The notes beneath the pieces were generated by a model. That model made no database searches and was not told the origin of the DNA. It saw nothing but the letters and a program-made list of their open reading frames with translations. This document shows positions 7,447-17,400 of a stretch of DNA of 64,000 nucleotides, piece by piece (the first letter of the stretch is position 1; every line of letters starts with the position of its first letter). The stretch comes from Alcanivoracaceae bacterium (GTDB lineage Bacteria > Pseudomonadota > Gammaproteobacteria > Pseudomonadales > Alcanivoracaceae): assembly GCA_023146255.1 (NCBI GenBank), contig JAGLCJ010000006.1, positions 62,001-126,000 on the forward strand, given 5' to 3'. The position numbers and the translations under genes were made by a program.

Positions 7447-8487
7447 CTATACTGCCATTCGCTCGGCAAACAGCCCCTGACCGGCATCCCCGACCCAATC
7501 GCCCAATCGTACGCTGAATCCCTTTTTCTTCAGCTCTCCGGCCACGGCGAGCATATAGGCCATATCTGCATCCACCCGGCACAAAGACAACACTTCACGG
7601 CCAAATCGGGTAAGCCTGTACACCGGGACACGGAAATCATCCTCAGCGCTGCCGCCCTCGACAAAAATGGCCTTGTTGGAACAGGCAAGCATGGTGCTGA
7701 AACCCTGTTCTGTGGTCGAAGTCATGGTCCATGACTCCGGGCGCCCGTATACACCTCGCAACAAACCGAGCTCTTCCATCTGCTCAAACATCGGTTGATG
7801 CAGCTCCGGTGAGAAATAGGTACCCGGGTTGCGGTAGATGAATCCGTCAAAACAGAGTCTTGCGCAGATGTTGATCATCTCCAGATCTGCTCTGGAAATG
7901 GTTCGCATGAATTCCATGGTACGTACCGAATAGGTGCTGGGCTTCAGCACCTCTCCTGCCAGTAATCTGGCCCAGTAACGCTTCAGCTGCACCGACACCG
8001 CGTCCTGAGCACCGTCACGCCAACGCACCAGCCAATCCGGGTCCACCTGAACTTTCGATACTTTCTCAAGAGGAAGGTTGCGACACTCTTCTTCGGCAAG
8101 AATGGCAATATGCCGAATGGCAAGATCACGTCGGACCGCGCGCATGGCGCCGTCCCGATCGGCCTGCCGCAACAGGCGGGCGGTATCAAGCGACTCCACC
8201 GGGTCATCAAATCCGGCAGAAACGATCACCGAGTTCAACTTGACCCCCTGCATCAGCTCGTCATCCGCTGCCTCACGCAGGTTACCGTCCCGGGTCATCC
8301 GCAGACGCCCCTCCACCAGTCCCTGTAACTCATGCTGCACCCGGGCAATCTCTCTCAGCTCCCGGGCCCTGACCGTACGTCGATCCAGGCTGCGACGGCG
8401 CAACTCGTCCGGCGCAGAAAGCCCCCTCACCCCCTTGCCGAACAGGGTCAGCCAGAGCTTGTCCAGATAATCTTCGAAGCCACTCAT
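7447..8487 (-). CDS. DUF2806-like protein of unknown function
   Basis: A 346-aa soluble protein. The start at MSGFEDYLDKLW has a GGGAGA Shine-Dalgarno about six bases upstream; the open frame continues 62 codons further up but without a site. The central part (KRYWARLLAGEVLKPSTYSVRTMEFMRTIS, split by variable residues) matches my memory of the DUF2806 pattern, W..LLAGE...P.S.S.RT...L. The C-terminal third looks like a winged-helix region (VPVYRLTRFGREVLSL). No membrane segment or signal peptide. Function unknown; the assignment needs a profile search. Confidence 0.6.
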   Translation of the reverse strand: MSGFEDYLDKLWLTLFGKGVRGLSAPDELRRRSLDRRTVRARELREIARVQHELQGLVEGRLRMTRDGNLREAADDELMQGVKLNSVIVSAGFDDPVESLDTARLLRQADRDGAMRAVRRDLAIRHIAILAEEECRNLPLEKVSKVQVDPDWLVRWRDGAQDAVSVQLKRYWARLLAGEVLKPSTYSVRTMEFMRTISRADLEMINICARLCFDGFIYRNPGTYFSPELHQPMFEQMEELGLLRGVYGRPESWTMTSTTEQGFSTMLACSNKAIFVEGGSAEDDFRVPVYRLTRFGREVLSLCRVDADMAYMLAVAGELKKKGFSVRLGDWVGDAGQGLFAERMAV

Positions 8488-8540
8488 AAACCGGTTCTCC
8501 CGCCGGATGTCTACCCGCATTGTGCGCTGCGCCAGCGAGT

Positions 8541-8568
8541 TTGTGCACCCGCTGGTTATCCCTATAAT
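8541..8568 (+). promoter_or_regulatory. Sigma70-type promoter of the PA4642-family gene
   Basis: TTGTGC (8541-8546), 16-base spacer, and a perfect TATAAT (8563-8568). The predicted start near 8575 leaves a 25-base leader with AGCGAGAA before the ATG at 8600. Confidence 0.6.
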
Positions 8569-8599
8569 GGCGCCCCTCCGACCCAGCGAGAACCCGTTT

Positions 8600-8893
8600 A
8601 TGGCACGCAAGGATAAAAAGCAGATCATCGGCGAGCCGATGACCGACGAACAGGTCCGGGCCTTCCTGCACACCCTGCCGGAAACCGGTATGAATCCGGA
8701 TTACCACACCCTGTTGCGCGCCTACCGCAGCCTCCGGGCACAGGATTTCGAGCGCTTTCTGATGTTTTTCGTTGCCGAGGGCCGTGACCTGAATGCCCTG
8801 GGACCGGACGGCACAAGTATCCTCGCGACCATTTCGGCGCATCAGCAAGCCGCCGAATACACTGACATCCTGATCCGGGCCGGCGGCCACTGA
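8600..8893 (+). CDS. PA4642-family protein
   Basis: A 97-aa protein starting MARKDKKQIIGEPMTDEQVRAF, which resembles the short uncharacterised PA4642 family of pseudomonads (recognised from memory of its N-terminus and of the DFERFLMFFV and DLNA..PDG segments). The C-terminal half reads like a single ankyrin-type helix pair (ISAHQQAAEYTDILIRAGG). The start is fixed by the -10 element, which lies inside the longer open frame. No function is known to me. Confidence 0.75.
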   Translation: MARKDKKQIIGEPMTDEQVRAFLHTLPETGMNPDYHTLLRAYRSLRAQDFERFLMFFVAEGRDLNALGPDGTSILATISAHQQAAEYTDILIRAGGH

Positions 8894-9037
8894 CACCAGG
8901 CCGGCACCGGAACAAAGCCGACGCCAGGGCAGGTATCGCCCCACTGACCCGAGAAGGTCTGTTCAAAACCTATCACCCGTGGCAAGGTATGCCCACACCC
9001 GCCCGCATTGGGTGGATATAACCACAACAACGAGAAA

Positions 9038-10279
9038 ATGAGCCTGAAGCCCATGCGATATCAGGAAATCTCCCGCTGGCGCCTGCTGGTGCTGCTGATC
9101 CTCTGTGTGTTCTCCCTGAACGGCTATGCTGCCCGGGACGACGATGATGAAGCTGATGACGAGATGGACGAGGTCACAGCAGAAGACCTTGCCATTGAAG
9201 ACATCCCTGTCGACGAACGTATCTTTCTGGTGAAGTGGGCAGAGCCACCGTTTGAAAAACACGTTTTTACCTACACGGATGCCCAGATCAAGGAGAAATG
9301 GGACTATCTGATGCGCGGTCTGCGCATGCCCTATCCTTCTGCCGAATATATCCGCAAACAGTCTGAGAAGTACCCGTTCATCCTTGACGGCATCAAGGGT
9401 TTCGACGGTGATTTCAACAAGCTGGAAAAACGCTATCTGGAAGTCTGGCGCAAGTTTTTTGCCGGCGATTTCCAGGCTGCCCGGAACGAAGGTATGGAGA
9501 TGGGCCCCATCGGCCTGATTCCGGGCCTGTTCTCGCAGCTGATGCAAGCCATCTATCTGACCGAGCGTCAGAGTGACAAATATATGCTGCTCCAGGATGT
9601 CGCCAACCGGGCCAACCAGTACTTCGACCAGATCACCGAGATTGAGGAGGACCCGGAAATCAAGACCCTGGCCGCCGCAGTCCGTCTGGGTTATGCCTAT
9701 GCCATCGCGCGCATTGCAGAAGAATCGCCGATCCCGATTGTTGTTGCACGGCGCTATATCGGCAAGATCAAGAGCAACTCTGACCACATCACGGAGATGG
9801 TTCCGGATCACCCGCTCGGTCACGCATTCCGGGCCGGCGTAGATGCAGGCATCATGCGTCGGGTTGGCAAGTTTACTGGCCGGATGACCTATAACGCCCG
9901 CTCGACCGTGGTCGGCAGCTCGTTTGGCAAGGCCCGCAAGTTGACCCCGGACATCCCGATCGTTGCCTATGAACACGGCAACGCGCTGATCTACATGAAC
10001 AAGAACCGCAACCTTAACGAAGCCATGGCATTGTTTGAGGAAGCGTCGATGATGCAGCCGCAGTTCTCCATGGATGCGCTTGATACCATGTATGCCTATA
10101 AACGGCTGCAGGAGATCAAGCTTTACGCCCTGAACTACCGCAGCTTCCGCAAGTTCGAAAAAGACCGGCGCAAGTTCATCCGTGCCACGGACCGAAACCT
10201 GACCAACGTTCGGGCGCCGGTGCTGACCATGGACATGCTCGACAACCCGGACAAGTACAAACTGCCGGAGCGTGAGTGA
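9038..10279 (+). CDS. Exported protein of unknown function
   Basis: A 413-aa protein with a clear N-terminal signal sequence (basic residues, then LLVLLILCVFSLNGYA, likely cleavage near AARDD). The mature start is strongly acidic: residues DDDDEADDEMDE. The rest is mainly alpha-helical by eye, with Tyr/Arg/Glu-rich helices such as LEKRYLEVWRKFFAGDFQAARNEG and EAMALFEEASMMQPQFSMDAL, so tetratricopeptide-like packing is plausible but no repeat consensus is certain. Periplasmic location is inferred. The start at 9038 is preferred (GAG just upstream); 9053 is an alternative. The methyltransferase gene follows after three bases. Confidence 0.75.
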   Translation: MSLKPMRYQEISRWRLLVLLILCVFSLNGYAARDDDDEADDEMDEVTAEDLAIEDIPVDERIFLVKWAEPPFEKHVFTYTDAQIKEKWDYLMRGLRMPYPSAEYIRKQSEKYPFILDGIKGFDGDFNKLEKRYLEVWRKFFAGDFQAARNEGMEMGPIGLIPGLFSQLMQAIYLTERQSDKYMLLQDVANRANQYFDQITEIEEDPEIKTLAAAVRLGYAYAIARIAEESPIPIVVARRYIGKIKSNSDHITEMVPDHPLGHAFRAGVDAGIMRRVGKFTGRMTYNARSTVVGSSFGKARKLTPDIPIVAYEHGNALIYMNKNRNLNEAMALFEEASMMQPQFSMDALDTMYAYKRLQEIKLYALNYRSFRKFEKDRRKFIRATDRNLTNVRAPVLTMDMLDNPDKYKLPERE

Positions 10280-10282
10280 TCT

Positions 10283-10903
10283 GTGTTCAGCTGGTATGAG
10301 GACAGGGTTTTCCCGCGGTTGCTCGATTGGGCAACCCGGCCTCTGGCCCGCGACCGGGCAGCCTTGATCGGCTCTGCAACGGGCCGTGTTCTGGAACTTG
10401 GCGTCGGCAACGGCGCCAACTTTCCTTACTACTCGGAACATGCCAGCGAAATACATGGAATCGAACCGGCCAACGCCTTGCTGGACGAAGCCCGCTCAGC
10501 GGCAGACGCGACCTCACACCCCGACCGGTTCCACCTGATTCAGGCCGGCGCCGAAGCCCTGCCCTACCCCGATAATCACTTCGATACCGTCGTTGCCTGC
10601 CTTGTGTTCTGCACTATTCCTGATGCCGAAAGTGCGGCACGCGAGACGCTGCGGGTGCTGAAACCGGGCGGCGCTCTACTGGTCCTTGAACATGTCGCTC
10701 ACGAAAAACCGGCATGGCGTCGTGGCCAGAAACTGATTGAACCCGTGTGGACACCGATGGCCTGCGGTTGCCACCTGAGTCGTGACACCCTGTCAGTTTT
10801 CACCCGCTCCGGCTTCGACACCCGCAACCTGAAGCAATGGCAGCACCCGAAACTGCCCCGGCTAGCCGGATTCATGCTCTCCGGAACAGCTGTCAAACCC
10901 TGA
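10283..10903 (+). CDS. Class I SAM-dependent methyltransferase
   Basis: A 206-aa methyltransferase of the UbiE/METTL7-like type. Motif I is VLELGVGNGANFPYY, the acidic end of strand 2 is HGIEPANALL, and motif post-I/II is FDTVVACLVFCTIPDAESAARETLRVLKPGGALLVLEHV. The C-terminal segment PVWTPMACGCHLSRDT is characteristic of this subfamily. The start is GTG, with GGAG 12 bases upstream inside the previous gene's end; only three bases separate the genes. Substrate unknown. Confidence 0.8.
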   Translation: MFSWYEDRVFPRLLDWATRPLARDRAALIGSATGRVLELGVGNGANFPYYSEHASEIHGIEPANALLDEARSAADATSHPDRFHLIQAGAEALPYPDNHFDTVVACLVFCTIPDAESAARETLRVLKPGGALLVLEHVAHEKPAWRRGQKLIEPVWTPMACGCHLSRDTLSVFTRSGFDTRNLKQWQHPKLPRLAGFMLSGTAVKP

Positions 10904-10982
10904 CCCCTGCGTCAATCCGCCACAGGCGGCTTCGCATCGATCCGGTTAGAATGTTTCCTACCCGACCAGACTGCGACTCGTC

Positions 10983-12179
10983 ATGACAGCATTTTCTTCC
11001 GCTTCCACTCGTGTATGGCGACAACGGCTGGTAATGCTGCGCGGGCTAGTGATTATTGTGCTGGCAATGGTTTTTGCTCTGGCCTGGTCACATGCCATTT
11101 CACCACTACCGGTGATCACCGTACTGGTCTGGTTGCTGCTGCTCTGGTGCCCTTCGCTGTTATTTCTCATCACACGTCGAGCGAAAGATCGGCATCAGCT
11201 ACGCTGGCTGACGCTGGAGCTGTGTCTGGATGTACTGCTGTTCCTCGGCCTGCTCTATCAGATCGGCGGCACCAGCAACCCCATTATTTTCTACCTGCTG
11301 CTGCCGGTCCTGATCGCTGCCCTGTCATTACCACTGGCCGGCAATATCCTGCTGGCGACCCTGGCAATTGCCGGCTATGCCGCTGCCGGCACCTGGCAAC
11401 AGTTGCCGAATAGCCAGCACCTGCACTCCCTGCATGATGTCAGCCATACTCATGAAATTGGCATGTGGGTGATTTTTGTCATTCTGGTCGTCATGTTCTC
11501 GATACTCGGCCAAGCCTTCCAGCAAGCAAACCAGCGCAATCAGCAGCAACAGGCCATGGCGTTAAGCCTCGGATTGCAAAGAGAGCGGATGTATCAGATT
11601 GCTGCGGATCTGGCTGACCGCGCCCATGAACTCAACACCCCGCTGACAACGCTGATGCTGCTAACCGATGACTCTCCATCGCCCGACCCGGCACAACTGG
11701 AACAGGACTGGCAGCAGATTCGATCGCTGACAGAAAGAATGGCTGCGATATTGAAGCCGCCCGCTTCCCAAACCAATGCAGCACCTCGCCTGCTCTCCGA
11801 GTTGACCAATGACCTTCAGAAAAATCTGCGCATGCTCGCGCCAACCCTGAAAGTTGTCTGGCACGGACCACAGGATCCATTACTCAATGCTCCCGCCCTG
11901 TGGCAGAGAATACTTGCCAACATTGGCTATAACGCCTGTGATGCCAACGCCACGACCGTCGATATTCGCTGTGAACGCGATGCAAATTTCTGGCTGGTTC
12001 AGGCCAGTGATGATGGCCCGCGTCAGCATCGTGATGACGACGAGCGCGCCGGTTTGGGTATAGGTCTGGCCCTGATTGAGACGTCCCTGGCCGCACTCGG
12101 CGGCTCTCTGGAACTGTTGTTTGAAGACCAGTGGACTGTGGCGCGGATCAGGCTGCCGATCACGGGAGACATCCGTTGA
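10983..12179 (+). CDS. regB: RegB/PrrB/RoxS-type sensor histidine kinase
   Basis: A 398-aa membrane sensor kinase. About six hydrophobic segments occupy residues 20-180. The RegB quinone-site signature appears as GGTSNP at 95-100 (canonical GGXXNPF, with Ile instead of Phe here). The H-box is AHELNTPLTTL with phospho-accepting His215; family members usually have HELGTPL. The N-box is NIGYNACDA, followed by DDGP and GLGIGLALIETS. RegB-family kinases sense redox and quinone state and control respiratory genes through RegA. The conserved redox-active Cys expected shortly after the H-box appears to be Met here (ERMAAIL). It overlaps regA by four bases. Confidence 0.85.
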   Translation: MTAFSSASTRVWRQRLVMLRGLVIIVLAMVFALAWSHAISPLPVITVLVWLLLLWCPSLLFLITRRAKDRHQLRWLTLELCLDVLLFLGLLYQIGGTSNPIIFYLLLPVLIAALSLPLAGNILLATLAIAGYAAAGTWQQLPNSQHLHSLHDVSHTHEIGMWVIFVILVVMFSILGQAFQQANQRNQQQQAMALSLGLQRERMYQIAADLADRAHELNTPLTTLMLLTDDSPSPDPAQLEQDWQQIRSLTERMAAILKPPASQTNAAPRLLSELTNDLQKNLRMLAPTLKVVWHGPQDPLLNAPALWQRILANIGYNACDANATTVDIRCERDANFWLVQASDDGPRQHRDDDERAGLGIGLALIETSLAALGGSLELLFEDQWTVARIRLPITGDIR

Positions 12180-12727
12180 ACCAGCAGCTGTTACTTCTTG
12201 AAGATGATGATGCATTACGCCTGCATCTGGGCAATCGCCTGATGAAACACGGCTACAGGGTACACCGTTGCGCATCAATGCTTCAGGCAGCCGAAGTACT
12301 GACATCGGTGCAGCAGCTTGATGCAGCAATCCTCGACCAGAATGTCGCCGAAGATAACGGGCTGGATCTGATAGAACCTTTGTTGCAGCGGTTTCCCGCC
12401 TGCCGGATTCTTGTCCTGACTGGATATGGCAGTATCCCTGCCGCAGTTGCCGCCACCCGTCGCGGCGCCCATAACTACCTGACCAAACCGGCGTCTCTGA
12501 CGGATATTCTTCAGGCATTACTCGAAGACCCCTCCAACATGCCGGACCTGCCCGATGCCCCGCCGTCGCTCGAAAGGCTGGAGTGGGAACACATCCAGCG
12601 GGTACTGGAGGACCATCAAGGCAATGTGTCCGCCGCGGCCAGAACACTGGGCATCCATCGCCGGACATTACAGCGGCGGCTGAAAAAACGGCCATCGGCA
12701 AGTGAATATCATCGCGACCGCCGCTGA
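12176..12727 (+). CDS. regA: RegA/PrrA/RoxR-type response regulator
   Basis: A 183-aa two-domain regulator, the length of Rhodobacter RegA (184). Receiver domain: acidic EDDD at 9-12, phosphorylatable Asp54 (AILDQNV), Thr82 (LTGYG) and Lys104 (LTKPA). The C-terminal Fis-type helix-turn-helix, GNVSAAARTLGIHRRTLQRR (149-168), is the typical RegA DNA-binding motif. The start is TTG at 12176, overlapping the regB stop, preceded by GGGAGA; it gives LNQQLLLLEDD, matching family N-termini. It presumably controls redox-responsive genes; it may also affect the tamAB genes that follow after 17 bases. Confidence 0.88.
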   Translation: MNQQLLLLEDDDALRLHLGNRLMKHGYRVHRCASMLQAAEVLTSVQQLDAAILDQNVAEDNGLDLIEPLLQRFPACRILVLTGYGSIPAAVAATRRGAHNYLTKPASLTDILQALLEDPSNMPDLPDAPPSLERLEWEHIQRVLEDHQGNVSAAARTLGIHRRTLQRRLKKRPSASEYHRDRR

Positions 12728-12744
12728 CCGGCTACAATGGCCCC

Positions 12745-14490
12745 ATGCTACCAATGCGTATCGCCACGACCACCGTTTTCAGCTTTCTGGCCGGCCTGCT
12801 TCTCGCCAGCCACGCTGGCGCGGGCGATGCCCGGCCCCTGCTTCACATCACCAGCGATCAGCCAGCGCTCACCCGCAACCTCGAGGTCATGCTCAACCTC
12901 AAGAGCGAATCCTGTAATGCCCCCGACGGCAGAATAAGACTGGTACGTCGCAATCTGCTCAGTCAGGCCGAACGGGCCGCTCGTGCCGTTGGTTATTACC
13001 AACCGGTAATCAGCCTGCATACCGAGACAGAGGATGGCTGCTGGAGCATAACAATGGATGTGAAGGCCGGTGAGCCCGTCAGGATCGGCAACGTGAGTAT
13101 CAGCCTGCGAGGAGAGGCTGAAAGTGATCCTGCATTCGCCGAGCTGATCCGACTCAGCCCTCTGAAAACAGGCGCCATACTTCGGCACAACGAATACCAG
13201 TCATTACGCGATGGCTTGCTCCAGCTCGCCAGCGAAAGGGGCTATTTCGACCACCAACTTCAGCAGCATCGTCTCGAAGTCGACCCGGCCATGCTGACCG
13301 CAGATATTACTCTGGCCCTCGAAAGTGGCAGACGTTATCAGTTTGGCGAGTTCACTTTGGATCAGAATGTGCTGAATGATCGCATGGCCATGCGATACCT
13401 GCGCTTCGAGTCCGGGCATCCATGGGACAGCGGGCAGCTGCTGGCCAGTCAGCAAGCGTTATTGGGTAGTGGCTACTTCTCAACGGTGAGGCTGGAGCGA
13501 GGCGAAACAGATCAGGAAACCGGCAAAGTCCCAGCAACACTTTATCTTACAGAACGACCACAACGTGCGTGGATGGCGGGCGTCGGCGTCAGCACCGACA
13601 CCGGACCGCGATTACGACTGGGTTACGAGAATCGCTATGTTAATCAGCATGGTCATCGCTGGCGGGCGGACAGCCAGATATCGGCGCTGAACCGGTCAAT
13701 TTCAAGCAGCTACGAGATACCTTTTCGCGACCCGATCCAGGACCGGCTGATGCTATCTTCCGGCTATCAGTATGAAGACAATGAAAGTGCGGAAAGCGAA
13801 CAGTTTCGACTCGGCATCAGCGTGATCAGTGGATTCTTCAGCGGCTGGGTGCTTACCCGATCACTGGATTATGAGCGAGAAAACTTTACCGTTGCAGATC
13901 AGACAGAAACATCCGAACTGGTCATGCCAGGCGTACAGCTACAGAAAACTCGCAGCAGTCACCCGGTCTACCCGCAGCGAGGCTGGAAACTGGGTGTTGG
14001 CGTGCGTGGTACGCATCCGTCCATTTCCACCACGATAGCGTTTGTCCAGACCAGACTCTGGATGAAAGGCATCATTTCTGGCGGCCCGGCGAGACTGCTG
14101 GCAAGACTTGAGGCCGGGCAAACAGCAGTCGAGGATGTTACCGCCCTGCCCGCGACTGTTCGCTTTTTTGCCGGTGGTGATAACAGTATCCGCGGCTTTG
14201 ATTATCAGACTCTCGGCCCTGTTGATACTGATGGAGATGTCATCGGTGGCCGGAGCCTGCTGATCGGGTCGGTGGAAACTGATTTCGCCCTGTCTCGGCA
14301 CTGGCACCCCGCTGTTTTTGTGGATGCCGGCAACGCTTTCAATGATATTGATGCCGTCAGCATGCGCGTCAGTGCTGGCGCAGGCATCCGTTGGCGATCC
14401 CCACTTGGCCCGATTCGTATCGATCTGGCCAGACCGATAGATGCGGACCGCAGTTGGCGGCTTCACCTCAGCATGGGGCCAGACCTGTGA
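12745..14490 (+). CDS. tamA: Translocation and assembly module subunit TamA
   Basis: Omp85-family outer-membrane protein, 581 aa (E. coli 577). A signal peptide covers about residues 1-27 (cleavage near AGAGDA). Periplasmic POTRA domains occupy about 30-270, and a C-terminal 16-strand barrel the rest. The Omp85 lid-lock motif is visible as SIRGFDYQTLGPVD. TamA acts with TamB in outer-membrane protein insertion and phospholipid transport. tamB starts inside its stop codon. Confidence 0.94.
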   Translation: MLPMRIATTTVFSFLAGLLLASHAGAGDARPLLHITSDQPALTRNLEVMLNLKSESCNAPDGRIRLVRRNLLSQAERAARAVGYYQPVISLHTETEDGCWSITMDVKAGEPVRIGNVSISLRGEAESDPAFAELIRLSPLKTGAILRHNEYQSLRDGLLQLASERGYFDHQLQQHRLEVDPAMLTADITLALESGRRYQFGEFTLDQNVLNDRMAMRYLRFESGHPWDSGQLLASQQALLGSGYFSTVRLERGETDQETGKVPATLYLTERPQRAWMAGVGVSTDTGPRLRLGYENRYVNQHGHRWRADSQISALNRSISSSYEIPFRDPIQDRLMLSSGYQYEDNESAESEQFRLGISVISGFFSGWVLTRSLDYERENFTVADQTETSELVMPGVQLQKTRSSHPVYPQRGWKLGVGVRGTHPSISTTIAFVQTRLWMKGIISGGPARLLARLEAGQTAVEDVTALPATVRFFAGGDNSIRGFDYQTLGPVDTDGDVIGGRSLLIGSVETDFALSRHWHPAVFVDAGNAFNDIDAVSMRVSAGAGIRWRSPLGPIRIDLARPIDADRSWRLHLSMGPDL

Positions 14491-17400
14491 AGCGCCTGAT
14501 CCTGCTCCTGTTGATAGCCATGCTAGTGGTTCAAGCGGTGGCTGCTGCCCTGGTTGGCACTGAACGCGGTAGCCGCTGGCTTGTCATCATCGCCAGCCAC
14601 TACCTGCCCGGGACGCTCACCACCAGCGAAATCAGCGGTACCTGGCTGGCCGGCATGAATATCGGCGAGCTTCACTATCAGTTGCCAAAAATCGCGATTC
14701 AGGCAGAGAAGCTACAGCTTAAACTGGAGCTCTCCGAGTTATGGCGCGGCGATATCCATGCAACCTGGTTGTACGCCAGCAATGTAAGAGTAGACCAGCA
14801 GCCAGCCGGATCGCAGACAGATACTGCGTTTGTTTTACCCGAACAGCTTGGCCTGCCGGTTACCCTGAGCATTGATGATGTCAGGCTGCAAGGCCTCTCC
14901 CTTCATCACCCTGAACGTGCCGCGCTACGGTTTGGTCTTGTTAGCAGCACTGATTTTTCGGCCGGGCAGCGTCTGCGTTTTCGCACCTTTCTGATTCGCC
15001 ATGATCTGGCTGACATCAGTGCGACCGATGGAAAGATTGGGCTGGCTCACCCCTACGCCCTGAAGGCCAATCTGCGCTGGAGCAGCTCTCTAGCCGAATT
15101 GTCTACCGTATTCGGAACCGAGCGGCTTGATGGCGAGGCAGTCCTGTCTGGCTCACTGATTAATCTCCATATTCAAAATAAACTCCTTCAGCCGGCGATA
15201 CTTTCAAGCGACATTTCTCTTCAACCATTCTCCCCGAAGATAGATTTTCGCAGCATGCATCAATGGGATAAAATTGTCCTGATGCAACCGCCACAGCAAC
15301 CCCTTACCCTGCGGCACGGCACCCTTGAGCTGTCCTCGGAGAATGGTCAGTTGAGCACCAGGCTCGACGCCACGCTGGACACCAGGCAGCTCAGTAATCT
15401 GATCGTCAGCATTTCCGCCGAAGGAAGCTGGAAAAAGGCAGACAAGCTGCAAATATCGACCATATACGCAGACAGTCAGGTCGTCGCATCCGGCAGCGCC
15501 CACTGGCAACCGGGGGACGCCGGTTTTAACCTGATCATCCATGACAGCCATATTGATGCCAGACAAATCCATCAAAAACTGACAGGCAAGCTCGGCTTAA
15601 CGGCCAACGTCAGCGGCTCCATCATCGGCGACCGCTGGAATGTCCTCTCTGACAGCATCCGCATTGAGGGTCAGCTGATGGACAGGCCGGCACAGGCCTC
15701 GCTGAACGCTGCAGCCAGTCAGGAGCTCATCTCTGTCAGTGGTGATGGCAGCTACGCGGGCAACCTTGCGAAAATAGACATCCGCATCAACGATAGTATT
15801 CACGGTAGTTCCAGTCTCTCGCTGAACAATCTGGAAGCCTTGCACCCGGACATGGGTGGCTCAGCTCAGCTTCAGGCGAGCCTGACCGGAACCCGGAGGG
15901 CTCCCGAAGTGGATGCCACCATCGCAGCAACTGGCTTGCGATTCCGCGATTACCTTGTCAAGGGCATCACAATAAACGCAAGGAATCTGGGCCCGCTCTC
16001 CACTGATATGCAGCTGGATATCGGCAGTGACAATCTCTGGCATCAAGGCAATATGGTTTTACGACGCGCCTCGGCCGAACTCAACGGAGCATATAGCGAC
16101 CACGCTGTTGACTTTACTATCGAGCAAGATGGCGGTCGTCTTGAAGGTAGCATGGCGGGCGGATTTCAGTCATTGCAACAGTGGACGGGCATGTTCACCA
16201 GTCTCGATCTGTCGATGCCGGACGGACCGCCCTGGCAGCTGTTACAGCCCGCATCCGTGGAGCTGTCTCCGGCACGGATCCTGCTGTCGCCGCTGTGCCT
16301 TTCTGATAATCGTGGCGAGGCCTGCGTAGATTATTCTTTTGATAATGGTCGCATCAGCGGATCTGCCAATCTCAGCAAAATGCCACTTGCGCCGCTGGCT
16401 GCGATGATCGGCAATGACATAAACGTTTCCGGAAGTCTTGACGGAACGTTGACCGCATCACGCTCCGCTGTCGGAGTCTGGCAGGGTCAGGCCAGCTCAT
16501 CTCTGCACAATGCCGGAATGATATTTTCACCGGATACGCAGGACTATCCTCTGATCTTTGAAGAAGTGTCAGTTTCCGGCAAGATCAGTGGCGATACCGT
16601 TACTGCGCAGGCCAATATCACCGTTCAGGATCACGGCTTTGCTAAAGCCAACCTGACAACCGGCCTGCAACCCGAGACAGCACTGTCCGGCGAGCTTTTC
16701 CTGGCACTGACCGAATTGCGCTGGCTTGAGGTACTGCTACCGCAATTGCAGCAGAATCAGGGGCACCTCGAAGGTCGTCTCGCGGTCGCAGGAACACGCC
16801 AGTCACCGCGGTTCAGTGGCGCGCTTCAATTAACCAATGGCGGCACCGATATTCCGGTTGCCGGGCTTTCCCTGAACAACATCACCGCTGCGCTTGATGG
16901 CAACGGAGCGGAGCTGCGGCTGAGGGCAAAGGCCAGCTCCGGCCCCGGCACACTAGCCGCAGAGGGCCGTATTGACCTTGCCTCCGGCCTCCCATTGCAA
17001 CTTGATATGGCAGTGCGTGGAAAGGAATTTCTTGCCGTGGATCTGCCGGAAGCGCGTGTCCTGATCGACCCGGACCTTACCTTGCGCGGCTCCACCAGGC
17101 TGCTGATGCTGCGTGGAAATATCGGCATTCCCGAGGCTTCTCTTCGGCCACAGCAACTACCTGACGTGGCGGTAAAGGTCAGTGACGATGAAATCATTGT
17201 CAGCGCCTCGACAACGCCGCCCAGCGTGTTAGCCGTGGATACCGATCTGATGTTGCGCCTTGGCAGCGACGTACGGTTTAGCGGATTTGGTCTGGACGCC
17301 AAGTTAGGCGGGAACCTGCAACTGCTATCCGCGCCATCCCGACCAGTGGCACTGACTGGAGAGTTGCGCATTGATGAGGGGCGCTATCGCGCTTACGGGC

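Noticed and set aside
8963..10456. 497-codon minus-strand open frame opposite the 9038-10279 gene
   Set aside because: The plus-strand frame has a signal peptide and plausible neighbours, while the minus-strand frame lacks these and also overlaps the start of the methyltransferase gene.
10946..10953. TAGAAT as a -10 element for regB
   Set aside because: No acceptable -35 hexamer at 16-18 bases, and the call would rest on a single hexamer.
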